Below, one piece after another: positions 1-10,202 of a stretch of 64,000 nt of DNA. The stretch lies in assembly GCF_004193775.1 (NCBI RefSeq), contig NC_041016.1, positions 43,139,522-43,203,521 of the forward strand. Direction: 5' to 3'. A model generated the notes under the pieces. The model had not been told where the DNA came from, did not search any database, and saw only the letters and a program-made list of their open reading frames with translations. A program made the translations under genes and the position numbers. The DNA comes from Glycine soja (lineage: Eukaryota; Streptophyta; Magnoliopsida; Fabales; Fabaceae). Position 1 is the stretch's first letter. Every line of letters begins with the position of its first letter.

Positions 1-1924
1 CCCAAAATCCTTCACTTAAACCCGAATAGGATAACATGGAATTCACCATTTCTTTCAAGGTTCTATTCTTCCTTTCGGCTACACCATTCTGTTGTGGTGT
101 ATAGGGAGCTGTAGTTTGATGTATTATTCCAGTAGATTGAAAATAAACCGGATCATAATACTCACCTCCCTTATCCGTACGAAGAGTTTTGATTAGCCCA
201 TTTTGATGAAGTTCTACCTCTTTCTTATAAATTTTAAATTTATCAAGAGCTTCATCTTTTGTATTTAATAAATATACATAACAATACCTTGATGCATCAT
301 CAATAAAAGTAACAAGATATTTTTTATGACCTAATGATGGAGTAGCATGCAAATCACACAAATCACTATGAATAAGGTCTAAGACTTTAGTCTCACTTTT
401 AACATCCTTAAAAGGTTTCCTAGTGATCTTGGTCAACATGCAAGTTTTGCATTTTTCAATGTTCATATCAAAAGGAGGAATCATACTTGTTTTTTACATA
501 TCTTTTAATCTTTTGTAATGAACATGTCCTAATCTAGCATGCCAAATTTCTGATTTTGTCATATTAGTTATAGAACTACACGAGGCCATACAAACAGATT
601 CATGAACAAAAGGAACAACAATGTTTAATTTAAACATTCCATTACAACGATAACCAAATCCAACAAACGAACCATGTCTTGACAAGATGTACTTGTCACT
701 TTCAAGTACTTGCTTGAAACCACAATTATTTAAAACCATACCAGATAATAAGTTCTTACGAATACCAGGTACAAATAAGACATTATCCAAATACAAACTT
801 TTTCCGGAAGTAAAAACTAAATTCACACAACCTAATCCTAGGATTGGTTCAGTTGCAACATTGCCCATCTTCACAATAGAGTCATCATCGATTGGTCTAA
901 ATTCCTTGAACCAACGACGATCTTTGCACACATGGCTTGTTGCTCCCGAATCAAACCACCAAGCAACGTCATCATCCTGCACATAGAATGCATCAGATAT
1001 TAGTGATACATAATTTGAATTCGTATTCGAATTAAAATTATTCACTATAATTTGACCTTGTTGCTTTTCAGGATCATTAGACCCACTTGGACCAGTCTTG
1101 TTCTTTCCTTTGAACACCCGGCAATCCCTCTTTAAATGACCAGGTTTCCCACACTTCCAACATGACAATTTTGTCTGTTTGTTTGGACCTTTGTTCTTAT
1201 TTCCTTGAAAATTTTGTTTGTTACCTTTAGCATTGTAATTTTGCTTAACTGTTCCACTTTCCTCTACCATATTAACGGAAGAGGAACCTGCTACGTTTTT
1301 ATCATTGACTTTGTCAATTTCCTGAGCCCTCAGCGACTCCTCAATCATGAAATGACTACCGAGTTGAACCAGAGTCAACTCTTCCTTCTTATGTTTCAAG
1401 GTATGCTTGAAGTCTTTCCAAGAAGAAGGCAGTTCATCAATTATAGATGAAACTGCAATGGATTCATCCATTTTCAAATCATGTTGAGTAAACTGACCCA
1501 AAATCCGTAGCAGTTCATTATATTGTTCCATAATAGGCCTCGAATCAATCATTTTGTAATTAAAGAAATTACTAACTAAGAATTTGTTATTTGAGGCATC
1601 TTCTGCCATATACTTGGATTCAAGAGAGTCCCATAATTCCTTAGCAGACTCAACATTTTGATAAATATCAAAGAGAGAGTAAGACATACCGTTCAGAATG
1701 TGTCCACGACAAATGTAATCGTCGTTCTCCCATTTCGAACGCTTCCCTGTTTGATCCAGAGTTTCGTCTTCCATAAACACCGGCATCGGTGTACTCAGCA
1801 CATACATCACATTCAATGTTGTCAAGAGAAAGTGCATCTTCTTCTGCCATCTTCTGAAATCCTGCCCTTCAAACTTGTCCAACTTCGCAAACTTGCTTGT
1901 CATCTTCGAACTATCGTTCGTCAT
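1..1924 (-). CDS. Copia gag-protease-integrase polyprotein (partial, one premature stop)
   Basis: The product is the retrotransposon capsid and enzyme polyprotein. The first 476 codons (1924-494) show, in order: a UBN2-type gag domain (about residues 10-200), a CCHC zinc knuckle (CWKCGKPGHLKRDC, about 255-268), the aspartic protease motif WWFDSGATSH (about 323-332), and the GAG-pre-integrase motif WHARLGH near the end. A TAA at 494-496 interrupts the frame. The same frame then stays open to position 2 and reads as integrase core, including the APYTPQQNGVAERKNR signature near positions 60-110. Whether the stop is a real nonsense mutation or a sequence error cannot be told here. Confidence 0.88.
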
Positions 1925-2044
1925 CTCGAAAGATTTGATTCAATCTTTTGTTGGTTAATTTGAAAAATCGAGATGATACTGGATAAATCTGAAGTCGTGT
2001 ATAACACTTTCAGATTGAATCAAATTTCGGGGTTCAACCAAAAT

Positions 2045-2381
2045 TGTTCAATCGGATAAAATCAGAAGATTATAATTCAAGAGTTTTGTTTTGGTCTTGT
2101 ATGTTTTTTTCACCCGTTATGCTTTCTGAACCAGAATGATTATTTATGATCAAAGAACAGGTGATTTTTGGCGGTTGATGGAAGTTATTTCTTTTTAAAA
2201 ACTGCCGTTGATGGAAGTTTTAGTAACTTCCATGTAACTTCCAACCGTTGATGGAAGTTTTAGTAACTTCCATGTAACTTCCAAAATTTTCCTAAACCGA
2301 ACATCTCGTTATTACATTAAAACAAGCTTGCACTCTTATTTTAACATAATAAAGAGATCAATTACACTAAAATGTCCAACA
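2045..2381 (-). repeat. 5' LTR of the first Copia element
   Basis: On the minus strand the segment begins TGTTGGACAT and ends TTGAACA, the usual TGTT...AACA ends of a Copia LTR. It is followed by ATTTTGG, the place where a primer-binding site is expected, though the match to the usual initiator-Met tRNA site is poor. Two tandem 40-bp units lie in what would be U3. The boundaries are inferred from one LTR only, because its partner is outside the window. Confidence 0.6.
2205..2284 (-). repeat. Two perfect 40-bp tandem units in the LTR U3
   Basis: The unit starting CCGTTGATGG at 2205 is repeated exactly at 2245. Each unit contains GGAAGTT and, further on, AACTTCC twice, so each can form a small hairpin. 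A partial third unit (GCGGTTGATGGAAGTTA) lies just upstream on the plus strand near 2171. Tandem U3 repeats often act as enhancers in plant Copia elements; that role is inferred here. Confidence 0.85.
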
Positions 2382-2427
2382 TATAAGGGAGTATTCATTA
2401 CTTGCCGTGCTTTCTTTTTTTGCTTTC

Positions 2428-2616
2428 TGTTAGTTAACTGATATTCTAACCACTGAAGTTAGTAGTTAGACGGTTATCAATTGAGAGTCTAAGTTAGTTG
2501 GTAGTTATCCAATTATATATTCATCCTTGTAATCAATCTATGATTGGGTTGAATAACATCAGTTTCTCAATCTCAAACTTCTCTCTTTCTTTCTTTTTTC
2601 CTCTCAAATTATCTCA
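2428..2616 (+). repeat. 5' LTR of the second Copia element
   Basis: The segment starts TGTTAGTTAACTG and probably ends at CTCA around 2616. A degenerate tRNA primer-binding site follows (ATGGAATCCAGAGC). The right boundary is uncertain by some bases because no 3' LTR survives for comparison. Confidence 0.6.
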
Positions 2617-2663
2617 ATCCTTTTATGGAATCCAGAGCTTAGGTTGATTTTTTTTTTCTGCTC

Positions 2664-3883
2664 ATGGCTTCTGCATCGACTCCACCTTCGGTTTCTCTTT
2701 CTTCCTCCCCACCACCACAACCATCTTTGTCGACGAATGCTTCTTCGAAGTCCTTGGTGCATTCCGTCTCTCAGAAGTTGCACGCGAAGAATTATCTTCT
2801 TTGGATTCAACAGGTTGAACCAGTTATTCATAGTCATCATCTTGAAGGCTACATCGTTAATCCACAAATTCCACAAAAATATGCTTCAATTGAAGATCAG
2901 GATGCAAATCAAGTCACCAACGAGTATGGTGTTTGGTATGAACAAGATCTGTTTCTCCTTGCATGGTTGTAGTCTACCATTTCTGGTGACTTTCTTCCGC
3001 TTGTCATTGGTTGTTGTTCGTCGTGGCAACTCTGGGATCACATTCAATCACATTTTTAGTCTCTTACGCGAGCGAAGGTTTGCCAAGTTTGTAATGAACT
3101 GTGCAATCTTTCTCTTGATGATTGTTCTATTTCCTATTGTCTTCTACATGTTCAAATGCTTATTAATGAGCTTACCTCTATTGGTGAAATTGTTTCCAAT
3201 TCTGAACATTTTGACCTAATTTCCGATGGTCTTCCTGATGAGTATGAGCCATCTATTGCTATGATCACTAGTCAGTTTGATCTGTTTACTGTTGATGAAG
3301 TTGAGACGTTACTGCTCCTGCAGAAAGTGAGTATTGAATGATCTCAAAATAGATCTTTAGGTTCTATTAACCTTACTCAAGGTTTAGGATCTGTTAATCT
3401 CAACTTTGGAAATTCATTTCTTGATGAGTCTGTTAATCCTAATTTGCTCTGTCTATGAATTCTAATTCACAAGGTCAAGTTAATTTGACCACTCAAACCT
3501 CTTCTAGGGAAAATTCTTCCAATGAGTACAGTGGCAATCTATTTTTCAGTGGTCACAGTGGTAGGAACTTTGGTGGAAACAGTCGTGGTGGTCGTGGTTC
3601 TGATCATCGTGGTGGTGATAGAGGTAGGTTTGCTAATGTTCAATGTCAGATTTGTTATAAGTTTGGACATGAAGCTGCTTACCGGTATCACAGATTAGAG
3701 GAGGTTATGTCTATACCCTTCCTCCACCAACTTCATTTGCCATTACTCAATCTACTTCAGTTCAAACTAATTCAGCTCAAAGTGGTCAGACTTCTCAGCA
3801 AGTCCAATTCGCTTAACCAATTCAGCATGTCTTTTGCCCAACCTCAGTCTTCTCAGAAAGTGCCAATCCTCAGCAGTCACTGA
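2664..3883 (+). pseudogene. Copia gag, broken
   Basis: This is the nucleocapsid/capsid part of the second Copia element. The first frame (2664-2972) starts MASASTPPSV and contains KLHAKNYLLWIQQVEPV, a typical Copia gag N-terminus. A stop follows at about 2970. Further pieces follow at 3156-3341 and 3455-3883. The last ends with a zinc-knuckle remnant (CQICYKFGHEAAY) in which the final Cys is replaced by Tyr, next to a Gly/Arg-rich stretch. At least two frame breaks mean it cannot be translated whole. Confidence 0.8.
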
Positions 3884-4019
3884 TCATGTCTTTTGCTCAA
3901 CTTTAGTATGTTGTTCTACAGCCACAACAGACCACTCAACAGTCTTCTAAAAAGCAATCTAGTCCTCAGATTTATCTGGCTAGTTCATCTTCTGCTCCCA
4001 CTAAAACTCAGTCTTAGTA

Positions 4020-4562
4020 TCCTGATTCTAGTGCTTCCCATCATGTGACTAATATGTCACAAAACATTCAGCAAGTGACACCTTTTGAGCGACCTGACCA
4101 AATCACCATTGGTAATGAATTTTCCCTTACTCTTAGTAATTTATTATTTGTTCCTTCTATTACCAAGAATCTCATTAGTGCCAGTCAATTTTGCAAGGAT
4201 AATGATGTGTTTTTTGAGTTTCACTCTTCATTCTGTCTTGTTAAATCACAAGTTTCTAAACTTGTTCTGCTTAAAGGATTTGTAGGAAGAGATGACCTTT
4301 ATCATTTCCCTCAACTTCTTGCTTTTATGCTCAAGTGCAATCTTTCTTCAAATGTTTGCAAATCTGTCAAAGGTTTTGTACAAATTCCTGTTGTAAGTAC
4401 AGTCACTAGAGACTCTGATTTTCAATGTTTTATCAAATAAAGTTGTTGTAGATAAGAATGTTGTAAATATAGCTACTAGTAGTACTACTTCTTTTGCAAC
4501 ATGACACTCTAGGCTTGTTCACCCTAGTGTTGCTACTATAAAAATTGTGTTTCGACTAATGA
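4020..4562 (+). pseudogene. Copia protease and GAG-pre-integrase remnant, left of the Helitron
   Basis: The sequence reads DSSASHHVTN, a changed form of the DSGASHH protease signature (active-site region degraded). The downstream LFVPSITKNLISASQ is characteristic of Copia polyproteins. Near 4505-4550 there is a remnant of the WHARLGHP segment (HSRLVHPSVATIK). The frame then runs into the Helitron at 4563. Confidence 0.75.
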
Positions 4563-4790
4563 TCTAGAGAAAGGAGAGCATTCTCCTTTTGTGTCTATCA
4601 CTTCTTCTTTTTTTCTTTCTTCTTCAATGTTACTTATAACATAACAAAATATATATCAAAACATTTCTATTCAATCTTACTAACATCCAAATGTTTTTCA
4701 TGTTCATGACTCTCATTCTTCAATGTTCTATATTACAATCTATAACCATTTTCTTTTACATTTTATACGTCATTCAATTTTTTCATATTA
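4558..4790 (+). repeat. Direct repeat copy 1 at the Helitron 5' end
   Basis: This stretch (AATGATCTAGAGAAAGG through a CT-rich tract to CATTCAATTTTT) recurs at 5336-5560 in the same orientation with clear divergence and small indels. Because copy 1 holds the Helitron 5' terminus, the second copy may be a second, older Helitron head or an internal duplication. Confidence 0.7.
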
Positions 4791-7145
4791 ATAATTTCTA
4801 AATTCTAATATATTTTATGCTCTATAAGTATAAATAAATATAAATATTTTACATCAACAAAATCCATGATCTAAAATTAGTCTTCAAACTAATCTATAAA
4901 AAAAATATGTTGGTTAAATAAAGTTAAAATTTATTTTTTTTTCACATCAGTTTGTAAAAAATATATTTCACATCAACTTTAACTATTACAAATATAACTT
5001 TATTTACTATCTCTAATATTACATATCACAAAATGCAAAAAAAAAATTACATTAAATTACTTTAAACAAATTTTATATTGATTAACTTTATTTAATTTTT
5101 TTAATTTTAATCCGATTTGCACTTTTAAATATATTGCAATAGGAAACTTCACTACATGTATTGATACGGAAAAATATGATTTCAAAATTCAAATATATTT
5201 TACAAGAGGGGAACTTATACACCATATATAATTTAAGAATTGTCTCAACAAATTATGCATACAAACCTGTGAAAGAAACATTCAAATGATAATATATAAA
5301 AGTTGAGTTTCTCCCTATTACGCTGCCACATTAGCAATGATGGAGAAAGAAGAACATTCTACTTTTGTTACTATCACTTCTCTTTTTCTTCTTCTTTCTT
5401 CAATATTACTTACATAATAAGAAAACATATATTAAAACATTTCAATTCAATCTTACTGACCTCCAAATGCTTCTCATGTTCACGGCCCTCATTCTTCACT
5501 GTTCTATATTACATTCTATAACCATTTTCATTTACATTTTATATATCATTCAATTTGAAAAAGCAATCAACATCCAAGAAGAAAGCTCAAAGATAGTTGC
5601 AATCACTTCTATCATGGTTAAGAAACTCAAAGATTTGATTACTTTCACACATTTAAAATCCTTAACAAAATTTATATTATACACTTTATATAGGTTACTA
5701 CTTAATCTCTTTTCTTTTCTTTTTATATATAGATAATTCAGCCAAAAAAATATGGATAATTAAATAAATAGATGGTTAAATTGTACTTAATGTTTACATT
5801 AAGTGATTTTCATATGTCATTTCACTATGAAAATTGAAATTATTTTTCTAAATTTAATTTTTATATTAATTTATATATATATATATATAATAGCATGTTT
5901 ATTTAATTTTAATATTTTTAATATTTAAATAAAAATTGATCCATAATTTTTCATCCCTTTATTTTTATATTAGCATGTTTATTTAATTTAATATTTATTT
6001 ATTTATTTGAGATTTTTCTTTACTATCTTAAGTATTGTTTTCAATTCAACTTATTTAATAAATAAATAATTTTAATTCAATTAAGTATGTATCATACTTT
6101 TTGCTTACAATAATTTTTTTATATTTTATTTATTATAATAATTTTAATTTACTAACAATTATATTTTAATAATTTTTTCATATGAGTATTCAATCAACTC
6201 AACTTCAAGTACAAGGATCTATATTAACCTAGACAATCCTAATCTTGCAAAGTTCAAGATAGGGTAAAATGAATTTCCTTCTTTCATTTTATCAACAAAC
6301 AAAATCGCTAGTTTATTCTAATTGTTTGATTGATGTAGTTAAAAAAATTATAAATTTTATTCTAAATAATTAATTTGTAGAAAAAAATAGAGCAAGTTCT
6401 GCAAACATTGATCCTGACAAGAGAATGTCAAAAAATAAAAGATCTTTGCAAGATATAATGTCCATGAAATGGGTATGGGAATAACAATTATGTTAACCTA
6501 TACCATGACCTTCATATTCATAATATTCAATAATATTTTATTTTTTCTTAGTTTTAACATATATCAAATTATAGGATAATGTGTTCACAATCCATTAAAG
6601 AGAAAGGTGAATAAACAAAATGTTCTAACATCCTCTAGTGAAGAGTCAATCTTACTTCAAAGTTTAAAAAGGAGCACACCAAAAAAAATAAAATTCAACA
6701 ACAAGTCACCAGCAAAGGAAAATAAATACAAAAAGTTTATTTAAATAAATAATTTTTGGTGTTTTATTCGCATCATTTTTATGTTTTTTACCATTATGGT
6801 TGACTATTTTTCTTTCATTAAAGATTTCTTTGTCTATTTTATTATGCATGTCAATTTTAATTTATTCTTATATTGCTCTTATAAAATTTATACATAACAC
6901 TTACTTTTATCTTCGCCTTAATCAACTTTAGTCAAGTGGTCAATCTTCAATTTTAAAAGATTCCCTTATAAATATATTGATAAATAAAAATTTCTTAATT
7001 TATACATAATTTTTTATCTCCTTTAATAGAAAATGATATAAAATATCATTGACAATTATATTTTTAAATTTAATTTATCAAACAAATAATTTATTTAAAT
7101 ATTTCTTTAATTATTTATAAACTCACCTAACGCGCCAGTCTCTAG
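4563..7145 (+). mobile_element. Non-autonomous Helitron nested in Copia integrase
   Basis: The insert begins TCTAGAGAAAGG right after an A (4562) and ends CTCTAG right before a T (7146). These are the Helitron hallmarks of TC...CTAG ends inserted between A and T with no target duplication. Joining 4562 to 7146 gives an uninterrupted Copia integrase frame that includes the Cys residues of the zinc-binding region, which fixes both ends. The interior is AT-rich. It holds two direct repeats (4558-4790 and 5336-5560) and, near 6600-6740, a frame reading SPLKRKVNKQN, the tail of an RPA-like gene also seen at 25.4-26.2 kb. The 3' hairpin is eroded (CACCTAACGCGCC). No helicase is seen. Confidence 0.8.
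5336..5560 (+). repeat. Direct repeat copy 2 inside the Helitron
   Basis: Starts AATGATGGAGAAAGAAG, follows the same CT-rich pattern and ends in TCATTCAATTTG, matching copy 1 about 780 bp upstream. No protein is supported here; the frames that cross it are chance openings. Confidence 0.7.
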
Positions 7146-7965
7146 TATTAATAAAGAACCAACATATTTTTGTAATCACTATTGTATTGGAAAGTATTGG
7201 AAAGTCACAGACTTTCCCTCTTCTCTTTCTCATAGTGTCTATGCATAACCTGTTGATCTTATCCTTATTGATCTTTGGGGACCTGCCCCATCCCCGTCTG
7301 GTTTTCAGTAGTACGTTACTTTTGTTGATGCTAATACCAGGTTCACTTGGATGTACTTACTTAAGAATAAATCTGACACTTTAGAAATCTTTAAACTATT
7401 TAAAACTATGGTTTCAAATCAGTTTATTATGTCTATCAAGCCTGTTCAATCTGATTAGGGAGGATTGTTCAGACCCTCTGCAAAATTCTTGCCAGACCAT
7501 GGCATTCAGCACAGACTAATATGTCCTCATACTCATTACCAAAATGGAGTAGTAGAATGCAAGCACAGACATGTAGTGAGCTCGGTCTCACTCTTCTATC
7601 TCAAGCCAAGTTACCTCTTCATTATTAGGATCATGCCTTTGTCTCATCAACAGATTGCCCTCATCTACTATAAATAATGAAGTTCCTTATCAAAAACTGT
7701 TTAGCAAACAGCCTAATTACTCCTTTCTGAGAGTGTTTGGTTGCTCTTGTTTTCCTTTGCTAAGGCCATAAAACAAGCACAAGCTTCAATTTCGGTCTCA
7801 AGAGTGTGTATTCTTGGGGTATTCTCCTTCACACAAAGGCTACAAGTGTTTAGTTGCTGGTGGAAGATTATATATTTCAAAGGATGTCATTTTCAATGAA
7901 CATAACTTCCCTTATCCTACCCTATTCCCTGAGCCATCTTTAATAACTTCTGAAGTTCCAGATAC
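7146..7965 (+). pseudogene. Copia integrase, right of the Helitron, broken
   Basis: The frame resumes with a Cys-containing CNHYCIGK segment. It then gives integrase core motifs (LIDLWGPAPSPS near 7260-7300, HGIQHRLICPHTHYQNGVVE near 7500-7560) and the C-terminal SPSHKGYKCL...GGRLYISKDVIFNE segment (7815-7900). Stops and frameshifts occur near 7455 and 7680. Together with 4500-4562 this was one integrase before the Helitron inserted. Confidence 0.82.
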
Positions 7966-8339
7966 TACATCCCCCCTTACTGTTTTATCTTCCTCTCAGC
8001 CTGTTGTATCATCTCATCGCACAAATAACAACTTATTCTTACCTCCTTCATCTTATCCATCCTCTCATAGTGAACAACATCATAACACTTCTCATTCACA
8101 ACCCTTGAATGAGAGTGATATTGCCTTACCTCAAGACCACAGTCCCATTTCTCAATACCAAAACAATAGCACTATACCACAAAACCAAAATCCCACCCTT
8201 TCTCCTACTGATACTGTCCCACAAGCACCTCTTAATACCCATCCTATATGTACTCGGGACAAGTCTAGTATTGTTAAACCTAGAATCGATCCTACTATTT
8301 TACTAGCTCATCTTCAACCAAAATCAACCAAAGCTGTTT

Positions 8340-8580
8340 TAGTTGATCCCTCTTGGTTTTCAGCTATGCAATTTGAACCTCCAGATAATAGGACAGCAAT
8401 TAGGTGTAATTGGGTGTTTAGAATCCGAATGGCTTAGTCAACAAGTATAAAGCCAGGTTTGTTGCTAAGGATTTTCATCAGTTAGGTTTTGATTACAAGG
8501 AGACATTTTTTCCTGTCATCAAACTTGTTACTGTTGGGTTTTAATTCTCTCTCGTACTGTTTCTCATAATTGGTTAGGGT
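8340..8580 (+). pseudogene. Copia reverse transcriptase N-terminal remnant
   Basis: Reads [11 protein letters not shown], then after a frame break [18 protein letters not shown], then a SHNW remnant near 8560. All are conserved in Copia reverse transcriptase before the catalytic YVDD. An internal deletion in the region before it and the loss of everything after 8580 leave the enzyme dead. Confidence 0.75.
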
Positions 8581-10202
8581 AGTGAGAAAACTATAAATCA
8601 AGAATCAACAAATTTACAAAATGATGTAATCATGTGTGACTAATGTGCATTTCATGCTTAATGAATGATATTAAAATTAAAAACATAAAAAGATTTTAAA
8701 GACACAGAATGTGCTCACTTTTATAATATATAAGTTTTTAAGGAGGTCTAATTTAATTGATTGTAAATAGGGTATGTAAGTATTGTAAATCCTCTAATAT
8801 TATTTTCGATTCCTACAGATAAGAAAAAAAGATTGACATACAAATTGTTTTGTTGATACGGAAAAATTATGCTTAAAGATTAGTTTTATGAGACCAAAGC
8901 TTCTAATAAGACTTATCATTAATTATAATAAGTTTAATTGCATTTTTACCTCCAAAGTCATGCAATCTGCCATTATACAAAATATCATGAATTTTGTAGC
9001 ATTTATTCTTTAACTTGCCACACCCAAGACAATTTGCAAGTTTTTTTTAATTAGAAAACAAGGATGAAAAATGTACTTGAGGTGCCATTAGTATGATGTT
9101 TTTCTTATTAAATTTAAGCAGTACCATTTTATCGTTATTTGATTGATTTTTTTTCTTTAGGAACTTGTTACCGTATTAAGATTTTTTTTTTTCAGGAGTA
9201 AAGTAGTCAAACACTATGAGGAACGGAGGCGACAAAAACAGCAATAAGGACTAAACAATTCTGTTGCAAAGAAAACCACGACCAATTGTGGAATCGAAGG
9301 TAGCTTTGTCTTCTGGCAAAGAAGACCACGCCCTAACAGTGGAAATTGCCACGACCGTGATGCCACCCATTCCCTACTAGTTTGCATTTGTTTGCTTTCA
9401 AACTGTATTGAGCTTTAGGCCATTGAGACCCTACGAATAAATATTTTTGGGCATGAGTTTACATTTTAGGCTTTAACTCTTATCTCTCGTTTGGGTTATA
9501 AATGTTATTAACAACTACTGAGAAAATATTACGTGCCAGAGGAAACGTACAAACTCTGCTAATGCATCCTTCAACTTTAATTCCTCTCTTGTTTTCTTTT
9601 TGGTGGCTACCAATTTTAAGTTTTTTTAAGGTAAATTCATCCCCAATTTTGCCTAAACGTAACCCGTAGCATGTAGAGTTAACAAGGTCTTAAGTTAGAA
9701 TGTGATCACGAGTGACATGCAGCAAAAGGGGGCACAGGAAACTATAGCGATTCCCATTCAGAGCAAGAAAACACCGAGTCCTATTTTCACGGATTATTTA
9801 AAAGATAACTTACCATGCCTTGGCATGTAAAAGCATCAATCCTAACTACTACCCATTCCTCACATATTCCCCCAATGGTTCTCCAGTCAACAAGTCAACT
9901 TTACAGGTTGAAGCTCCCTCTCTCTTTAGTCAAAGACAGACTACTATTGATGTTTAGCAGTCACAGAATATAGCAATTTGAGGCAACTAATTTCTCTACA
10001 CTTCATCAAGAAGCAGAAACCTTACCACGCAGCCAGGAATACATGCTTCCACTAGAGACAACACTACTTATCATAACCCACACTTCCTCTTCCTTTTTCT
10101 TTCTTTCTTTCTTTTTTTCTTATTTTTTTTTTCATTTTTTTTACATAGAACTTATCATAACCCAAACTTAGGATTTTGATCATAGTAGATCAAAAGTTGC
10201 AT
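8581..10202. other. Intergenic stretch and 3' flank of the exonuclease gene
   Basis: No gene is supported. At 9188-9245 there is an exon-like piece (a poly-pyrimidine tract and CAG, then codons KVVKHYEERRRQKQQ and a stop), possibly a stray gene fragment. A long pyrimidine tract lies at 10085-10140 in what is probably the 3' UTR of the minus-strand exonuclease gene. No clear poly(A) signal could be assigned. Confidence 0.4.

Larger units (their letters stand above)
1..2381 (-). mobile_element. Ty1-Copia LTR retrotransposon, 5' part (LTR, gag, protease, integrase), cut by window edge
   Basis: Reading leftward on the minus strand there is a 5' LTR (2381-2045), a short leader, then a gag-pol frame from ATG 1924. 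The frame runs to the window start with a single in-frame stop (494-496). The rest of pol and the 3' LTR lie outside the window, so target-site duplication and insertion age cannot be judged. The long, almost undamaged frame suggests a fairly recent insertion. It sits head-to-head with the next Copia element, whose LTR begins at 2428. Confidence 0.9.
2428..8580 (+). mobile_element. Second Ty1-Copia element (plus strand), decayed, 3'-truncated, carrying a nested Helitron
   Basis: The element starts with an LTR at 2428 and a degenerate primer-binding site (GGAATCCAGAGCTT near 2627). It continues through gag (2664-3880), a decayed protease (4020-4110) and the start of integrase (to 4562). The rest of integrase follows at 7146-7960 and the start of reverse transcriptase at 8340-8580. 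Recognisable Copia sequence stops in the N-terminal part of reverse transcriptase, and no RNase H or 3' LTR is seen. Several frameshifts and stops break the frame, so it is non-autonomous. The 4563-7145 gap is a Helitron insertion. Confidence 0.85.

Noticed and set aside
5303..5736. Overlapping Phe/Leu-rich frames suggesting small membrane proteins
   Set aside because: They fall inside the Helitron direct repeat in a CT-rich tract. The hydrophobic residues come from the base composition.
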